Of a stretch of 64,000 nucleotides of DNA, positions 1-10,165 are shown in pieces. Below the pieces are notes generated by a model. That model saw nothing but the letters and a program-made list of their open reading frames with translations, made no database searches and was not told the DNA's origin. The position numbers and the translations under genes are program-made. Numbering within the stretch: the first letter of the stretch is position 1; every line of letters starts with the position of its first letter. Origin of the DNA: Tridacna crocea (lineage: Eukaryota; Mollusca; Bivalvia; Cardiida; Cardiidae); NCBI GenBank assembly GCA_943736015.1, contig OX031063.1:36610172-36674171 (forward strand), read 5' to 3'.

Positions 1-120
1 TTGGTGCCGAGATGGATAAAGTTTATACGGTGAGGCTTAAAAAACTGAGAGGGCGAGCTTTAGCGAGCCCTCTTCACTTTTTGGGCCTAGCCGGATAAAT
101 TTTATCCAACTCGGCACCAA
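1..120. repeat. 120-bp fold-back element at the window edge
   Basis: The first 11 bases, TTGGTGCCGAG, return as their exact reverse complement at 110-120. Inside, GGATAAA pairs with TTTATCC and GAGGGCGAGC pairs with GCGAGCCCTC, so the whole segment folds into one interrupted hairpin. It codes for nothing. It is probably a small palindromic non-autonomous transposon, and may extend no further left. Confidence 0.75.
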
Positions 121-1498
121 CCATATATTCGATTTATCCCGTTTTCTAAAGGAAAAGGCACCTTTCTACTTATTTCGATTCAAATTATTTGATTTGTTTA
201 CAATTTGTACGTTCCCGGCTTTTCAAGAATCTTATACAGTCGAAGTACGCATGTATTCTCTCGGAAGAAAGATAGTTCCTATTTCATCCGATTAGTATTA
301 CTAGATATCATAAAAATGTGTTGAATTTTCACACTTTTTTTGGAATATAATTGTTTTTATTTTTTCAGGATATCATTATAAAGAACAACAAATGTAATGT
401 TGAGAAAAGTCTTTGGACTTCTGTCCCTCGATGTTTATGTACATTTTTAGGCAGAAATAACCAAGAACCGAAAGTAAGAACGAGATAGATGGATTAGCCT
501 AAATTAGCCTAAGGAAACATCGTCATGTTATGATTTCAACGCTTGTAAATATTTAAATTAGAGATATTTAGGGCTGCTCCACCGAATAACGATGTCAAAT
601 CCTGATTTGAGTTGCTCAGGCTAAGATATGAGATTGAATATTCGACCCGCTTTCATTTGCATGGTGGGTGGGGATATTCACAACAGCGGGTATCATGCAG
701 AGAAGTGGACACAATAGTGGACAATTGTTGTTTTTTATTGGTGAAAGAAGTTTGTAAAAAATGATAAACGTAACACGGGCCAATATTCTATATGTAGTTT
801 TCTTTTTAGTGGAGTCGCGTTTTGTGACACATATGTTCACATATGTTCAAATGTCAACACAACATTATAGATATTAATCGTATAGAGCATAGGAATACAC
901 AACTGCCGGATAAAGCTACGTTTATTAGGTTACCCCTTTATCACACTGACCAACGTGAGCCGTGGACACCATATGTTCTTATTACACCAGATCGGATTTT
1001 CCACGGAAGAACCGGAGGTGGTGTAAGTATTTTCATTTTTATGGACCTGATTAACCTAGATAGAAATGTTGATTTACAGCGATGTCAAGGAGAATGATTG
1101 ATCTGTTTACAGACATACTAGGGAATAATAATACCATCATATAAGCGAGCTGTGGCTTTATGGGCAACTGGTATTTTATTTTTCTTAAGTTTGTTGCCAA
1201 TTTTCGGACAAAGTCCCCTTAACATTGTCCATTTTACAAGTTTGTGTAATAAGGTAAATGCATCTCCAAAAAGAAAACAAAATTTCACTTGGAAATGTCC
1301 AGCCAAAACGAAGATACACGTTTTTGAATGGACCTGGGTAGAGGAAAATATGCTTACAAGACATCAGTTTCATTTTCAGTGTATGCACATGGACACCAGA
1401 TCAGAAAAAGCATGCGGTAAATGAACACCAACCTTTAAATCACCAATATTTCTGCCTGAAACTCGATGCATGGACTGTATACGAAGACTATTTCTATC
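121..1498. other. Non-coding interval, no supported gene
   Basis: AT-rich sequence with stops in all frames except short chance runs. A plus-strand open stretch at 843-1027 ends near a possible GTAAGT donor, but I recognise no family in it and see no good acceptor. If the FTP-EGF gene continues leftward, this is its intron. Confidence 0.5.
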
Positions 1499-1526
1499 GA
1501 GAGAGAGAGAGAGAGAGAGAGAGAGG
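1499..1526. repeat. (GA)n microsatellite
   Basis: About 14 uninterrupted GA dinucleotides, 70 bp upstream of the recombinase-like open frame. Confidence 0.95.
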
Positions 1527-1596
1527 ATATTATATATTGTATTGGATGAACACTAATTCATAAAAATAACTCAGTGGTATGTATTTTATAAATCAG

Positions 1597-2023
1597 GCCT
1601 CATCCAGTGCAAAATAAAAATCATATATGGGCGTTCTTTAGGTACTACCTGAGGCCTATTGGAGAAAATACTCTTGGGAATCTGATGAAAGAGGCAGCTA
1701 CCTTGGCCAATATAGAGAAAAAGATCACAAACCACAGTGTGAGGAAAACAACTGTCACTTCCCTTTCCAAAGCTGGAGTTTCCCCACAGAAAATCATGAA
1801 AATCACAGCCCATAAAAATATTCAGTCAATTACCCATTATGATGATCAGTTGTCAGAGAAAGAACATAGAGATATATGTAATATTTTGCAGGGAGATGCT
1901 ACTATAACTTATCCATTACCACAGAAAGAGCCTAAAAATGACAGTAACTTGGATGAAAGACAGCCTCTTGCAAGTAGATTTCCTCCGGGCTGTGTGTTTA
2001 ATAATTGTACTTTCAATTTTTAA
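1597..2023 (+). pseudogene. Crypton/DUF3504-like tyrosine recombinase C-terminal fragment
   Basis: The frame is open from 1592 (after TAA at 1589) to the TAA at 2021-2023, about 140 residues. A possible splice acceptor (AATCAG) ends at 1596. It shows the C-terminal half of a tyrosine recombinase catalytic domain: the HxxR box as NHSVRKT, then the second basic/His box and nucleophile as TAHKNIQSITHYD, with the Tyr in the expected place. The preceding PIGENTLGNLMKEAA segment matches the style of the DUF3504/ZMYM/QRICH-type domain exapted from Crypton transposons, which is common in molluscs. The tail ends in an NNCTFNF-type motif also seen in that group. The N-terminal half with the first catalytic Arg is not visible, so it is either the last exon of a spliced gene or a truncated element copy. 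It lies opposite in strand to the surrounding FTP-EGF gene. Confidence 0.72.
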
Positions 2024-2390
2024 TTACAATGATTCTGAAGAGTGGAGTATGTTAATTTCTAGCAGCAGGGTGTTCAGTTCAGTATTTGTTAGTTTCTGAT
2101 AAATCATTGTTTTACACACATGCAGCCTATTGTGTCAACCATAGCATTTTTTCCCTTTTCCATAATGATTTTTTTTTTCATTTCTTTTAAAACGATTATA
2201 CTTCATGTAGCAAATCTAAATGTTCATCCCTAGATGTCACTTACTCCAATATAGGTCTGTGCAACATGTCATGGGAAGTGTTAGCTAGCATATGATAAGA
2301 TAGAAATACACGTTTATGAATATTTTCATCAAGAGGATAAAGAATATACTTCAAAAGTTAAATGAGTTTTGTTTGAAAAACCTACCACAC

Positions 2391-2392
<2 letters not shown>
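2024..2392. other. Non-coding interval
   Basis: AT-rich sequence after the recombinase fragment. No gene, and no repeat I recognise elsewhere in the window. Confidence 0.5.

Positions 2393-2444
<52 letters not shown>
2393..2444. repeat. (CT)n microsatellite
   Basis: A near-pure CT run of about 52 bp. The apparent minus-strand Arg-Glu repeat reading is an artefact of it. Confidence 0.95.
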
Positions 2445-2446
<2 letters not shown>

Positions 2447-2883
2447 TTAGTTTCCGATGTCACTCCAGCACTGAAAGTAATGATAAGAAGGCATTTCAAA
2501 CGGAAGAATGACACAGACAACAAGACTTTGTGATTTAAGTTTCATATTTTATTAAACCTCAGTGAAACTGTATTCCATTGATTTATAGAAGATTTTGATT
2601 TCTAGCGAGAAAAACATTCATGACCTGGCGGCCATTTTGAATGTTTACATCCACCTAACAACCGATATTCATCCGCATTGAAGGATTCAAACGGAAATGA
2701 AAAGCAATAAACGTAGCTTTTTATTCTGTTAATTTTTCACGATTTCTTTTTTAGTTCTAAAATATGCTGCTAATAAAGCACTTAGTTCAGGGATAAAATG
2801 ATATTTATCCCGGAATATTTATCCCTGAATATTTTAAATACTATTTATAAACATTTCCCCAATATCAAAGTATACAATAAAAA

Positions 2884-3013
2884 GGTTATTGCACTTGAAT
2901 GGGAATATATTGTGTTGAACTCGTTCTTTTGGCGTAGTTGCCCTTGCAAGCTCGGGCAACTCTGCCAAAAGAACTCATTCAACACAATATATTCCTATAC
3001 AAGAGCAATAACC
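2884..3013. repeat. 130-bp near-perfect palindrome
   Basis: GGTTATTGC at 2884 pairs with GCAATAACC ending at 3013. The arms run almost unbroken through GAATATATTGTGTTGAA and GTTCTTTTGGC to a loop of about 10 bases around 2950. Likely a fold-back transposon. No second copy seen in this window. Confidence 0.8.
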
Positions 3014-3352
3014 TATATACTCGTAGTTAGACTTAGTGATACCCTAGTTAAGCCTACCACTTTGCTCGCAGTTGCATGAAGTTGACTGTACTGACACGTT
3101 GATCAACCTATCTTGACTTTCTGTTTTTCGTCTTTGCGGATTTTGAGACTACTTCGAACGTACTTACACCTAGTTCAGCACGATAGCAGACTACGTTTGA
3201 AATGAACCATGGAGAACTACGAGCATGACCGTAAATGTGACCATGGCTTTACCATCCTTACCTTAATCACGATTTGACACTGATGACTTTTACGATATAC
3301 TTATAACCTATATAACGAATATATATTTAATCGCATGTGATAGATAACTCAC

Positions 3353-3487
3353 GTTCACTACATGTTTCCCCTTTATACCCAGGCTCACATATACCAGATG
3401 GACAAATTCCTGTAAGATTACTGCATGGTTCTCCTGTACAATGACATTGTTGGGTGCAGTTCTCACCAAAGTACCCGTCCACACAAT
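3353..3487 (-). CDS. FTP-EGF gene, exon G: EGF-like module
   Basis: A 135-bp exon with an acceptor ending TTGCAG just above 3487 and donor GTGAGT at 3352-3347. Both borders are phase 1. The product begins with a split Asp codon shared with exon F, then reads CVDGYFGENCTQQCHC, GEPCSNLTGICPSGICEPG and YKGETC. Eight cysteines in C-x7-C-x3-C-x1-C-like spacing and the G-x-G turns are those of MEGF10/SREC-type (laminin-like) EGF repeats, which normally occur in series in extracellular receptors. It is the last exon of this gene visible, so more EGF repeats and a membrane segment probably lie off the left edge. It contains one N-x-T sequon (NLT). A copy of a dispersed repeat begins 22 bp upstream of its acceptor. 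Confidence 0.85.
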
Positions 3488-3508
3488 CTGCAAATATATG
3501 AATCATGG

Positions 3509-3705
3509 TCTGTGAAAAGATGAGTGAATGCATCTGCAAAGTAATCGGCTCCATGACGGACTGCGCAGGCTGACAAGGTTCGAAACATTTTACTACTGTT
3601 AAATGTTCTATATGTTCAAGGTCTATTATACTCCATGATTCACTGGGTTGTTATACGAGTGACATTTAAATCCATAAACACAATCATGTGACTTGGTTGT
3701 TAAAG
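3509..3705 (+). repeat. Dispersed repeat family 6 (GTCAGCCTGCGCAG core), diverged copy
   Basis: Contains the family order: a CTGTGAAAA-type start, a 'gcatctgcaaa' stretch, a core GACGGACTGCGCAGGCTGAC, then a tail ending in 'aaatccataaacacaatcatgtgac'. It lies almost against exon G of the FTP-EGF gene. Confidence 0.6.
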
Positions 3706-4206
3706 CTCAACATGGTGATTTCTTACCCTCTTATTCGTAGAGCACTACTCATATAGATGAAGAAGACTCTAAGTTGGCTTGTTTGTTTCACGCTATCTTA
3801 CGTATTCAACATTACTTGCACAGTGTTGAGTCGACAGAATGTTTGTCATAGTAATACCATAGAATATGGGTATTAGTTACGATACAATTCTAGCCTTTAA
3901 CACAGCGTTCACTCATGTCAAACCTTGTCGAAAACTCTCAACTAAACTTAATTCCATTTACGATACAAACCATTGCAGGAAAAGATTAATAGTATTTAAC
4001 TCACTCTCACATTTAAAGATACGTAAAAGAATGTCCACTTAGTTACTGAAATAATCAGTGAAATTATTCATTTTCTTCAATGTTTGTATATTGAAATATG
4101 TTATATACTGTATATTGCATGCTTTGTAGTAAATTGCTATGACAATTAAGCTTATATGCTTAGGAATCAAAATTTCTGTTCTGTTCTGTTCTGTCGACAG
4201 AATTGG

Positions 4207-4295
4207 TATATCGTCGGTTTACTTCAAAATCCTCGTAACTACAGCTTGTAACAAGCTGTAGTTACGAGGTTTTCGAAGTAAATAGACGATATATC
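4207..4295. mobile_element. Palindrome family 2 (80-bp perfect fold-back), copy 1
   Basis: Both ends read GATATATCGTCGGTTTACTT-like, and the centre is CAGCTTGTAACAAGCTG. The element is one long inverted repeat with almost no loop. Nine copies lie in this window. Confidence 0.88.
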
Positions 4296-4391
4296 TTCAG
4301 TTATCTAACAAATGAATTTGAGATTCAAATTATTTACCCAAAAAACAACCACTTGATCTGACATATTCAGGCTGCCTTGTTGATAGTATAG

Positions 4392-4645
4392 AACCAAGCT
4401 CCTTGAAAAGTGTGTCTAACGCATCTACAAAAAGTATTAACCCATGTCAGCCTGCGAAGCCTGTGCAGGCCGACATTGGTCGAACCTTTTTGTTATATTG
4501 GTCAGTTTTCTACTTGTCAAAGGACATTCTACCTCAGTATTTGGCCTGTTGTCAAACAGAATGTATTTTATGGATCCATAATCATGTGAAAACTTGCTTG
4601 GTACACTGCATCACAGAGACAGCCTACACTAAGCGCCCATTTGCC
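4392..4645 (+). repeat. Dispersed repeat family 6, long copy
   Basis: Starts near 'ccttgaaaagtgtgtctaacgc' and has the palindromic core TGTCAGCCTGCGAAGCCTG at about 4446. It continues through 'ttttatggatccataatcatgtg' to a 'gcatcacagag ... cgcccatttgcc' tail. Both ends contain similar 'gcatc/aaagc' words. Confidence 0.65.
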
Positions 4646-4900
4646 AAAGCTCGGCTCAGTTGTATAAGTTTTATAGAGGATATTTCTTTTTATCGGTGAA
4701 AGACCGAAATTCATTTCCTCGAGTGAACATCATGAGAAATATTTTCTTCACGAATGGCGCAGCCAATTTACTCCGAAAAAAAAGAATCTTTTATTTTACG
4801 AAATAAAAACAAATATTCTATTCATTCCATGCTTCTAACCCCTTTCTTCATCAAATATCCATGACGTTCCTTCCCAATATTACGTAATGCACGAAAAGCA

Positions 4901-4983
4901 TATCGTCGGTTTGCTTCGAAAATCTCGTAACTACAGCTTGTCACAAGTTGTAGTTACGAGGTTTTCGAAGTAAACCGACGATA
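4901..4983. mobile_element. Palindrome family 2, copy 2
   Basis: TATCGTCGGTTT...AAACCGACGATA with centre CAGCTTGTCACAAGTTG. The arms are nearly identical over about 38 bp. Confidence 0.88.
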
Positions 4984-5442
4984 GAGTTAGTGCACATTAA
5001 GGTCTATGGCCCCTAAATATCATATTAAAAGACGGAATTCTGATGAAATAGCCTTTGCAAATGCTAGTTCACGAAAAGCCCAGTTGTTTTAATAAACATT
5101 ACAATTTTGCAAACTTAACTGAGGGCTAATCAAAGTGGCATATTTCTTTGTGATTTTCATCATTATGTCATGTAGCTTTATTTGCAAGTTTGCAAGTTTT
5201 GTTGTTTTATTCTGAATTATTTCATATCATACCTCATTACCGGCCTTTCATGTAATTTTTGTTTCTACAATAAGGACGTGTCTTTACTCTTTATTGCCTG
5301 CCTTTTTTTTATCTCTTTTACTTATCTATTTTTCGTTTATGTGTATTTAATTCTGTCTGTTTCTTTGTTGTTTTCCGTCTTACCTCTCGATTTAATTGTC
5401 TTTGTAAAAAAACACATGCGTTTACAACTGTACACGATCGCC

Positions 5443-5655
5443 CTATTGACCGTTTGGCTGCTAAGCGTGACTAGCTGACCTTTAGCGGACAGTGTAGATC
5501 AAGATCAGACTGCACAGAACGTGCAGTCTGATTTTTTATCTTCACTGTCCGATAAGAAGATATTATTCCCCAAAACATAACTTTGGAACAGCAATATATA
5601 TGTTATTAATATCGAATTGAAAATTTGTTTAAGTTATATAGCAGGATACGGGTTA
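5443..5655 (+). mobile_element. TTAA palindrome family 3, copy
   Basis: Core GCGGACAGTGTAGATCAAGA, TGCACAGAACGTGCA, then the inverted half CTTCACTGTCCG. It ends GCAGGATACGGGTTAA at 5655, which is the right terminus of this family (compare TTAACCCTTATCCTGC at 33247). The left TTAACCC end has decayed. Confidence 0.75.
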
Positions 5656-5775
5656 ATACCTTGTATAGATTACCAGTCGAAATATGAACAAATCATTTAT
5701 AAGTTCAATGATTAACCAAACAATTAAAAGAAGGGCGATCAAGATTACTAGATAAGTACTCCAAAACCGCTTTAC

Positions 5776-5964
5776 CTCCATAAACAACCAGTTCACAAAC
5801 AACCAGTTGCTTGTTCTGTCCATCAAGAGTTAGCCTAACAGTCTGTCCGATCTTTGTAGAAGGCAATTGAAATCCATAGAAATTAACCCAATTTTCTGGA
5901 TTAGGTTCTGGTATTGTCTTAAGGGAAGTAGAATCCAGCTGTATGTTCAAGTCCACGAACGATT
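5776..5964 (-). CDS. FTP-EGF gene, exon F: second half of FTP domain 3
   Basis: A 189-bp exon with acceptor TTACAG-type (TCTGT...CAG above 5964) and donor GTAAAG at 5775-5770, phase 1 at both ends. It reads SFVDLNIQLDS, then LPSTKIGQTVRLTLDGQ and LVVCELVVYG. This is the C-terminal half of a galactose-binding-like (FTP/F5-8C) beta-sandwich: the strand-turn-strand 'R/K-L-T-L-x-G-x-x-x-x-L-x-x-CEL-x-VYG' closes the fold. It is homologous to exons D and B of the same gene. Its split codon with exon E becomes Gln (CAA), and with exon G it becomes Asp. The donor GTAAAG is slightly weaker than the GTAAGT used by other exons. Confidence 0.85.
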
Positions 5965-6055
5965 CTGTAAAACAGAAAGAAATCTTTTGTGTCTGTCGAT
6001 CAGGTAACAAATGTTTGAATACTTAAATATACAAGCCTACGGATGATTTTGGTTG

Positions 6056-6115
6056 CTCTCTCTCTCTCTCTCTCTCTGGATGTGCGTGTGTGGGTGTGTT
6101 GGTGTGTGTGTGTGG
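6056..6115. repeat. (CT)n plus (GT)n compound microsatellite
   Basis: A CT run at about 6057-6077 is followed by an imperfect GT-rich stretch to about 6115. Confidence 0.85.
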
Positions 6116-6429
6116 AGGAGTTGTTGTCGTGTGGGTATGTAACGCCTTTTAACAATAGTTTCATACTTCAGTTACACCACAAAAGACAATAAACCTATCA
6201 ATACTTTTCTGGAGTATCTTTTACCAATGCTTTGCACAGTGTTCTTCCCAGGTTGACTGTATGCTAAACCTCATAATAATCGCCGAAAAGCAAAGACAAT
6301 CTGTGATAAAGGAATGAATTCAGTCTCTTTGACTATCATCAGTTCTAAGACAATTTCGCCGAGCTGAGGATTCAAGCCGGCGATCCGTAGTTTTAAAGTG
6401 TTTTACCTTGGTGATTGTGCTATCGGTCG

Positions 6430-6716
6430 AGCGCTTTTGTACAAAGCATTCTGTGTGGAATAACACATACAAACATACTCTGTCAAAAAGGGCGTTTTAT
6501 ACATATCCATGGTATAATATACCAGGTAAGTAATCATACAATTATGGATCCATAAATCCATTTTGTATAGCGACATAATGAATTCCGAGGTAGACAAGCT
6601 GCAGAAAAAAATGACCAATAGCAAAAAGTTTCGACCCATATAGGCGGCAGAAGAAAGTCCGCCTCGCAGGCTGACATGAACTGATGCTTTTGACTGATGC
6701 ATTAGGCCCACTTTTC
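6430..6716 (-). repeat. Dispersed repeat family 6, long inverted copy
   Basis: Read on the minus strand it has the family features in order: a 'ctttgaaaagtggg' start at 6716, 'gatgcatt', a shortened core around TGTCAGCCTGCGAGG, 'attttttctgcagcttgtc', 'tttatggatccataattgtatgat' and a 'cccttttt' tail near 6490. Confidence 0.65.
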
Positions 6717-6743
6717 AAAGATCAAGGCAAATATATGATAAAT

Positions 6744-6754
6744 TTAACTCCTTA
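6744..6754 (-). mobile_element. Left stub of a family 1 TTAA element, split by an insertion
   Basis: TTAACTCCTTA is the expected terminus of a minus-oriented family 1 copy. The rest of that copy resumes at 7906, after an intervening 1151-bp fold-back element. Confidence 0.75.
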
Positions 6755-7905
6755 CCCCCCGGTCTCACAGACCCCGATTTCCAAAATAATCGTAGTGCTT
6801 CGGGAGAGCACATTTTCTCCGATTTACCACGAATTCAAGCCGTTTTTCTCCGATCATCCTTGAACGAGGGGGTATTTTTAGACATACGTCGGTGTGTTCC
6901 CAATGGGCTGCGAAAAACTACGATGCGATACGATTTACTACGCTTTTGCCCCGATTTTGTTCCGATTTACGCCGACTTTAGGAGCCGAGTTACTACAAAA
7001 CAGTACGATCTAGACCGACTGTCCCGATTTCTTACTACGATGGACTACGATGCACAAAGATTTACTGCGACATACGCCGACAGATCCGAATCAACTACGA
7101 GTTTCAAATCTTATTTCAGGATTATGCCCCGATTTCGTCCAATGAGTATAAATTCCGTGATTAACAGCAAAAAAAAAATCATTTATCATATGGATAGTAG
7201 ACGTCATCCTCAAACTCATTTTGCAGGACAACTGGCTGATCCAGCATAAAATCAGGGTCAGGTTAGTTCTCTGTGCTTAATGGTGTAGCTTAGGTGCTCG
7301 ATGGAAGAGGCATATCTGTTGTAGCTGACTGCTTTTTCTTCGAAAGCCCCCTTTTTGGTCCCATTGTATCGAAGTATAGGCAAGCGTCTCGTTTAAAGGT
7401 TTGGAAAAAATCTGCAAATTAATTCTTTCAAAGTTGATTCGCCTTTTTATACCAGTCGGAATTCGGGGTATTTCGGGATGATATCTTAGCAGTTCGTAGT
7501 TATTCGGTGTAGGTCGGTGTAGCTCGTGATGCTAGTCGCGTATCTCGTCGTAGTTCATCGGCGAGAATCGGGAGTTACTCGTGGTACATCGGCGTTATTC
7601 GGGGTTCATCGCCGAGATAGGTACGCCGAAATAGGACCGAATAACGCCGAATAACGCCGATTTGCTTACTACGAACAACGACGACTTAGTACGAGGTACA
7701 CCGAGGTGCGCCGATTTCGGCACGATTTTCAAAATCGGGAGAAAAATTTGCGCATGTTGAAATTTTTGTCCCGATTTATTTTTGATCCCGAATTGATGCC
7801 GATTTGAGTCAGGAGGCACTACGACTCTCCCGAAGCTAGCCGATTTCGCGCCGATTTTGAAATTTTCGAAATCGGGATTAAATCGGGGTCTGTGAGACCG
7901 GGGGG
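6755..7905. mobile_element. 1151-bp fold-back transposon with 26-bp TIRs and TTA target duplication
   Basis: CCCCCCGGTCTCACAGACCC opens the element, and its exact complement closes it; the perfect terminal match is 26 bp. TTA is present on both sides (6752-6754 and 7906-7908), so the inferred target duplication is TTA, the type made by PIF/Harbinger transposases. The arms are full of degenerate short words, CCGATTT and ACTACGA on the left and their complements (AAATCGG, TCGTAGT) on the right, so the element folds back on itself. The open frames in it (6860-7249 and 7595-8011) are products of those words and show no transposase. Confidence 0.85.
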
Positions 7906-8121
7906 TTACCAAAGAACAAAATTTTAGACTGATCCAAATTGAAGCATTTGCCGACGACAAAATAAATATGACTAAAGAATTGAAATTTATTTTAGGAAGG
8001 GAAGAAAACATAGTGGGAAAAGGAGAAAATGCTGGTTACCAGCATTTTCTCCTTTTCCCACAATGTTTTCAAAAGACTTCTTTCACATGGGTGGTAAAAG
8101 TCGGCATTGTGTGTTAAATCT
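7906..8121 (-). mobile_element. Family 1 TTAA palindromic element, right part
   Basis: Continues the copy begun at 6744: ACAAAATTTTAGACTGATCC, GCATTTGCCGACGAC, then the hairpin GGGAAAAGGAGAAAATGCTG with centre GGTTACC and its full inverted arm to about 8075, ending near TGTGTGTTAAA. The hairpin is perfect over about 24 bp per arm. Confidence 0.85.
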
Positions 8122-8460
8122 ATTTTCATATATTGGCGAATTAGTCGATCGCAGGTAGGAAAGTAGGAGTTGTTTGCTTTTTTTTTTCAGGGGTACATAT
8201 TATCACAGTCGCCATTTTCTTCAGCAGTATGATAACAAAACATAATCTAACCTAATACACAATATATCTGACTATACGTAATCCGAAACCTTCTATAAGT
8301 CATTAAGATAAAGTAAGTGCTGAGATCAGGCCAAATTTAGATCTGCATGCCATGGCATTTACAAAAAAAAAAAACATGTTCACTTATTTCTTATCCATAT
8401 TCGTTACTAATACAATTACGTCAGATAACTTGAAGGAAGAGAATGCCAGCTTCTAGATCG

Positions 8461-8462
<2 letters not shown>

Positions 8463-8495
<33 letters not shown>

Positions 8496-8517
8496 TGTGT
8501 GTGTGTGTGTGTGTGTG
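8463..8517. repeat. (GT)n microsatellite
   Basis: About 55 bp of GT with a single GG interruption. Confidence 0.95.
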
Positions 8518-8654
8518 AAAAACACTAGTTTCAGCTTTGAGACGGACAATCGGCCTTTGTAAATCAAAGTATATTTAAAATTATTCGATGGTATCCATAG
8601 GACAGAGAAAATGAAAGGAATTCGTATAAAAGTGATAAACTCTTCTGGCTATTC

Positions 8655-9130
8655 TGGGAACAAATGCACAAAACAAAACAAAACTTCTAAACGGCCGTTT
8701 TTAAGCTGGAATTCCCCGTGAAACTTTTTTGGCATCCGCTATTTAGGAAAGAGTAGTTCATTTGGTTTGATTTATTTGGAGAATAATTGACTAGTATAAA
8801 AGCATACACCTTTCGAAGTCTGGTAAGAATTTGTTTACTTACACTTTGGAAAGGAACTTATTCAACATTCAGTAATTTATGATTCTCTTGTAAACTTGTT
8901 TCAACTGATAGATACCACACATGCGCAAATCATGTGTTTCCTTTTTTATGGAAAAGAGATGCCTTTTGTTAGAAAGAATTCGAGATCTTTTCATTACACT
9001 ACCATGCCTGACGCCCAGATCTATATTTCAAATTGTATTTATTAAACTGTCGAACACATGGTCAAATTTACATGAGAAACAAAAGTGTCCAGTTAGAAGT
9101 TTTGCTGAGTGTAATGGCTTGATTGCCTCG
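8655..9130. repeat. Half-kilobase dispersed repeat, copy 1
   Basis: Shares ordered blocks with 42100-42650: 'acttctaaacggcc', 'aatttccc', 'ttatttggtt', 'agaataattg', then 'tttatggttctct', 'gatagacaccacgcatgcgcaa' and 'atcttttca..ac..atgc...ctgacg'. The two copies are diverged. Neither has a coding frame or ends I can define. Confidence 0.6.
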
Positions 9131-9405
9131 GTGCTCTCAATGCATGTTTACAATAGAGGATGTCACGTTGAACTTGCACACACTGTTAACCTTATCATAT
9201 CACATGAACGCGCCTAGCCCGGTCGAGAGAGTAATAATTTCTAATTTATTCCGTATCATGCTCTCTTAATTGCGGTCTACTATAGAACTTTGGAAGATGA
9301 CTGTTTATCGCTTCTGTTATTATTTTTGACAACCTAACGTCCGTATGATAGAAAAGGAAACAATAAAAAGAAAAGTTTCGTACGCGCAATATGTACAGAA
9401 TCTTA

Positions 9406-10035
9406 AGACCCGTTTACACATTCACGATTTTCTCTACGATTCACCACGATTCACCCAGATTTCTCATGGTCAGAAAAATCGGGATGGATCGGGATGAATC
9501 GTGGCGAAAAGTAGAAATATTCAGTGTCACTACGATTCCAGTAAGAATGTCCACGATATTAGTACGGTGTCTGTAAGGTATCGCTACGAATCAATGACGA
9601 TTCATGACGGCAACGCTACGATCAATGAGGATTGACCACGGTGGCACAACGAATGCTCACGGTGCTTGTACGGTTCGATACGGTACTAGTCGTGGCCAAT
9701 CGTGGAGCTCCGTAGCGAAACCGTGGATGATTCGTAGGACAACCGTACACAATTCGTGGTGAATCGTGAGAATTCGTGGTGTCAAAGATTCCACGACTGG
9801 CTACGATCTCTCACGAATAGCCGCGAATAACCACCACGATTCGGCACGAATGTTTTAAACAGTTTAAAACTTCCGTAGCGCTACCGTGGAGTTTCCCGAA
9901 TCATCACGATTCATCAAGATTCACCACGATTCACCACGGTTCTACTACGAATCACCACGGTACACGACGATTTTACAAATCGTGGCGAATCGTAGCGGCA
10001 CCGTAGCCAAAAATCGTGAATGTGTAAACAGGCCT
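9406..10035. mobile_element. 630-bp fold-back transposon with TTA target duplication
   Basis: Starts AGACCCGTTTACACATTCAC and ends with the complement of AGGCCTGTTTACACATTCAC; 25 of about 27 terminal bases pair. TTA flanks both sides (9403-9405 and 10036-10038). The interior is a mosaic of CACGATTCACC-type words on the left and GGTGAATCGTGG-type words on the right, giving long self-complementary arms. Its TIR differs from the element at 6755, but size class, TTA duplication and word-mosaic arms are alike. Confidence 0.82.
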
Positions 10036-10041
10036 TTACAT

Positions 10042-10165
10042 GAGCATTTATGTATTATCATTTTTATCAAACGAGTTGACTAAAATTGTATGACGCGAGC
10101 CTTGGCGAGCATCAAGTACATTTTAGTCAACGAGTTTGATGAAAATGATAAAACATAAACACGAG
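10042..10165. repeat. Palindrome of about 124 bp
   Basis: 'tttatgtattatcatttttatcaaacgag' near 10046 pairs with the complementary stretch ending near 10160. The inner arms TTGACTAAAATTGTA and TACATTTTAGTCAA surround a GACGCGAGCC/GGCGAGCATC centre. The segment after it (10200-10320) resembles 35745-35840, suggesting a larger repeated unit. Confidence 0.7.

Noticed and set aside
843-1097. Possible exon with LPLYHTDQREPWTPYVLITP and a GTAAGT donor near 1025
   Set aside because: No family recognised, no clear acceptor and no partner exon; left as a weak possibility only.
5182-5478. Hydrophobic 98-codon plus-strand frame
   Set aside because: T-rich sequence gives Phe/Leu runs; no conserved motif, and it overlaps a family 3 element end.
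6860-8011. Two open frames (6860-7249 plus, 7595-8011 minus)
   Set aside because: Both lie in the word-mosaic arms of the fold-back element; the residues reflect CCGATTT/ACTACGA words, not a transposase.
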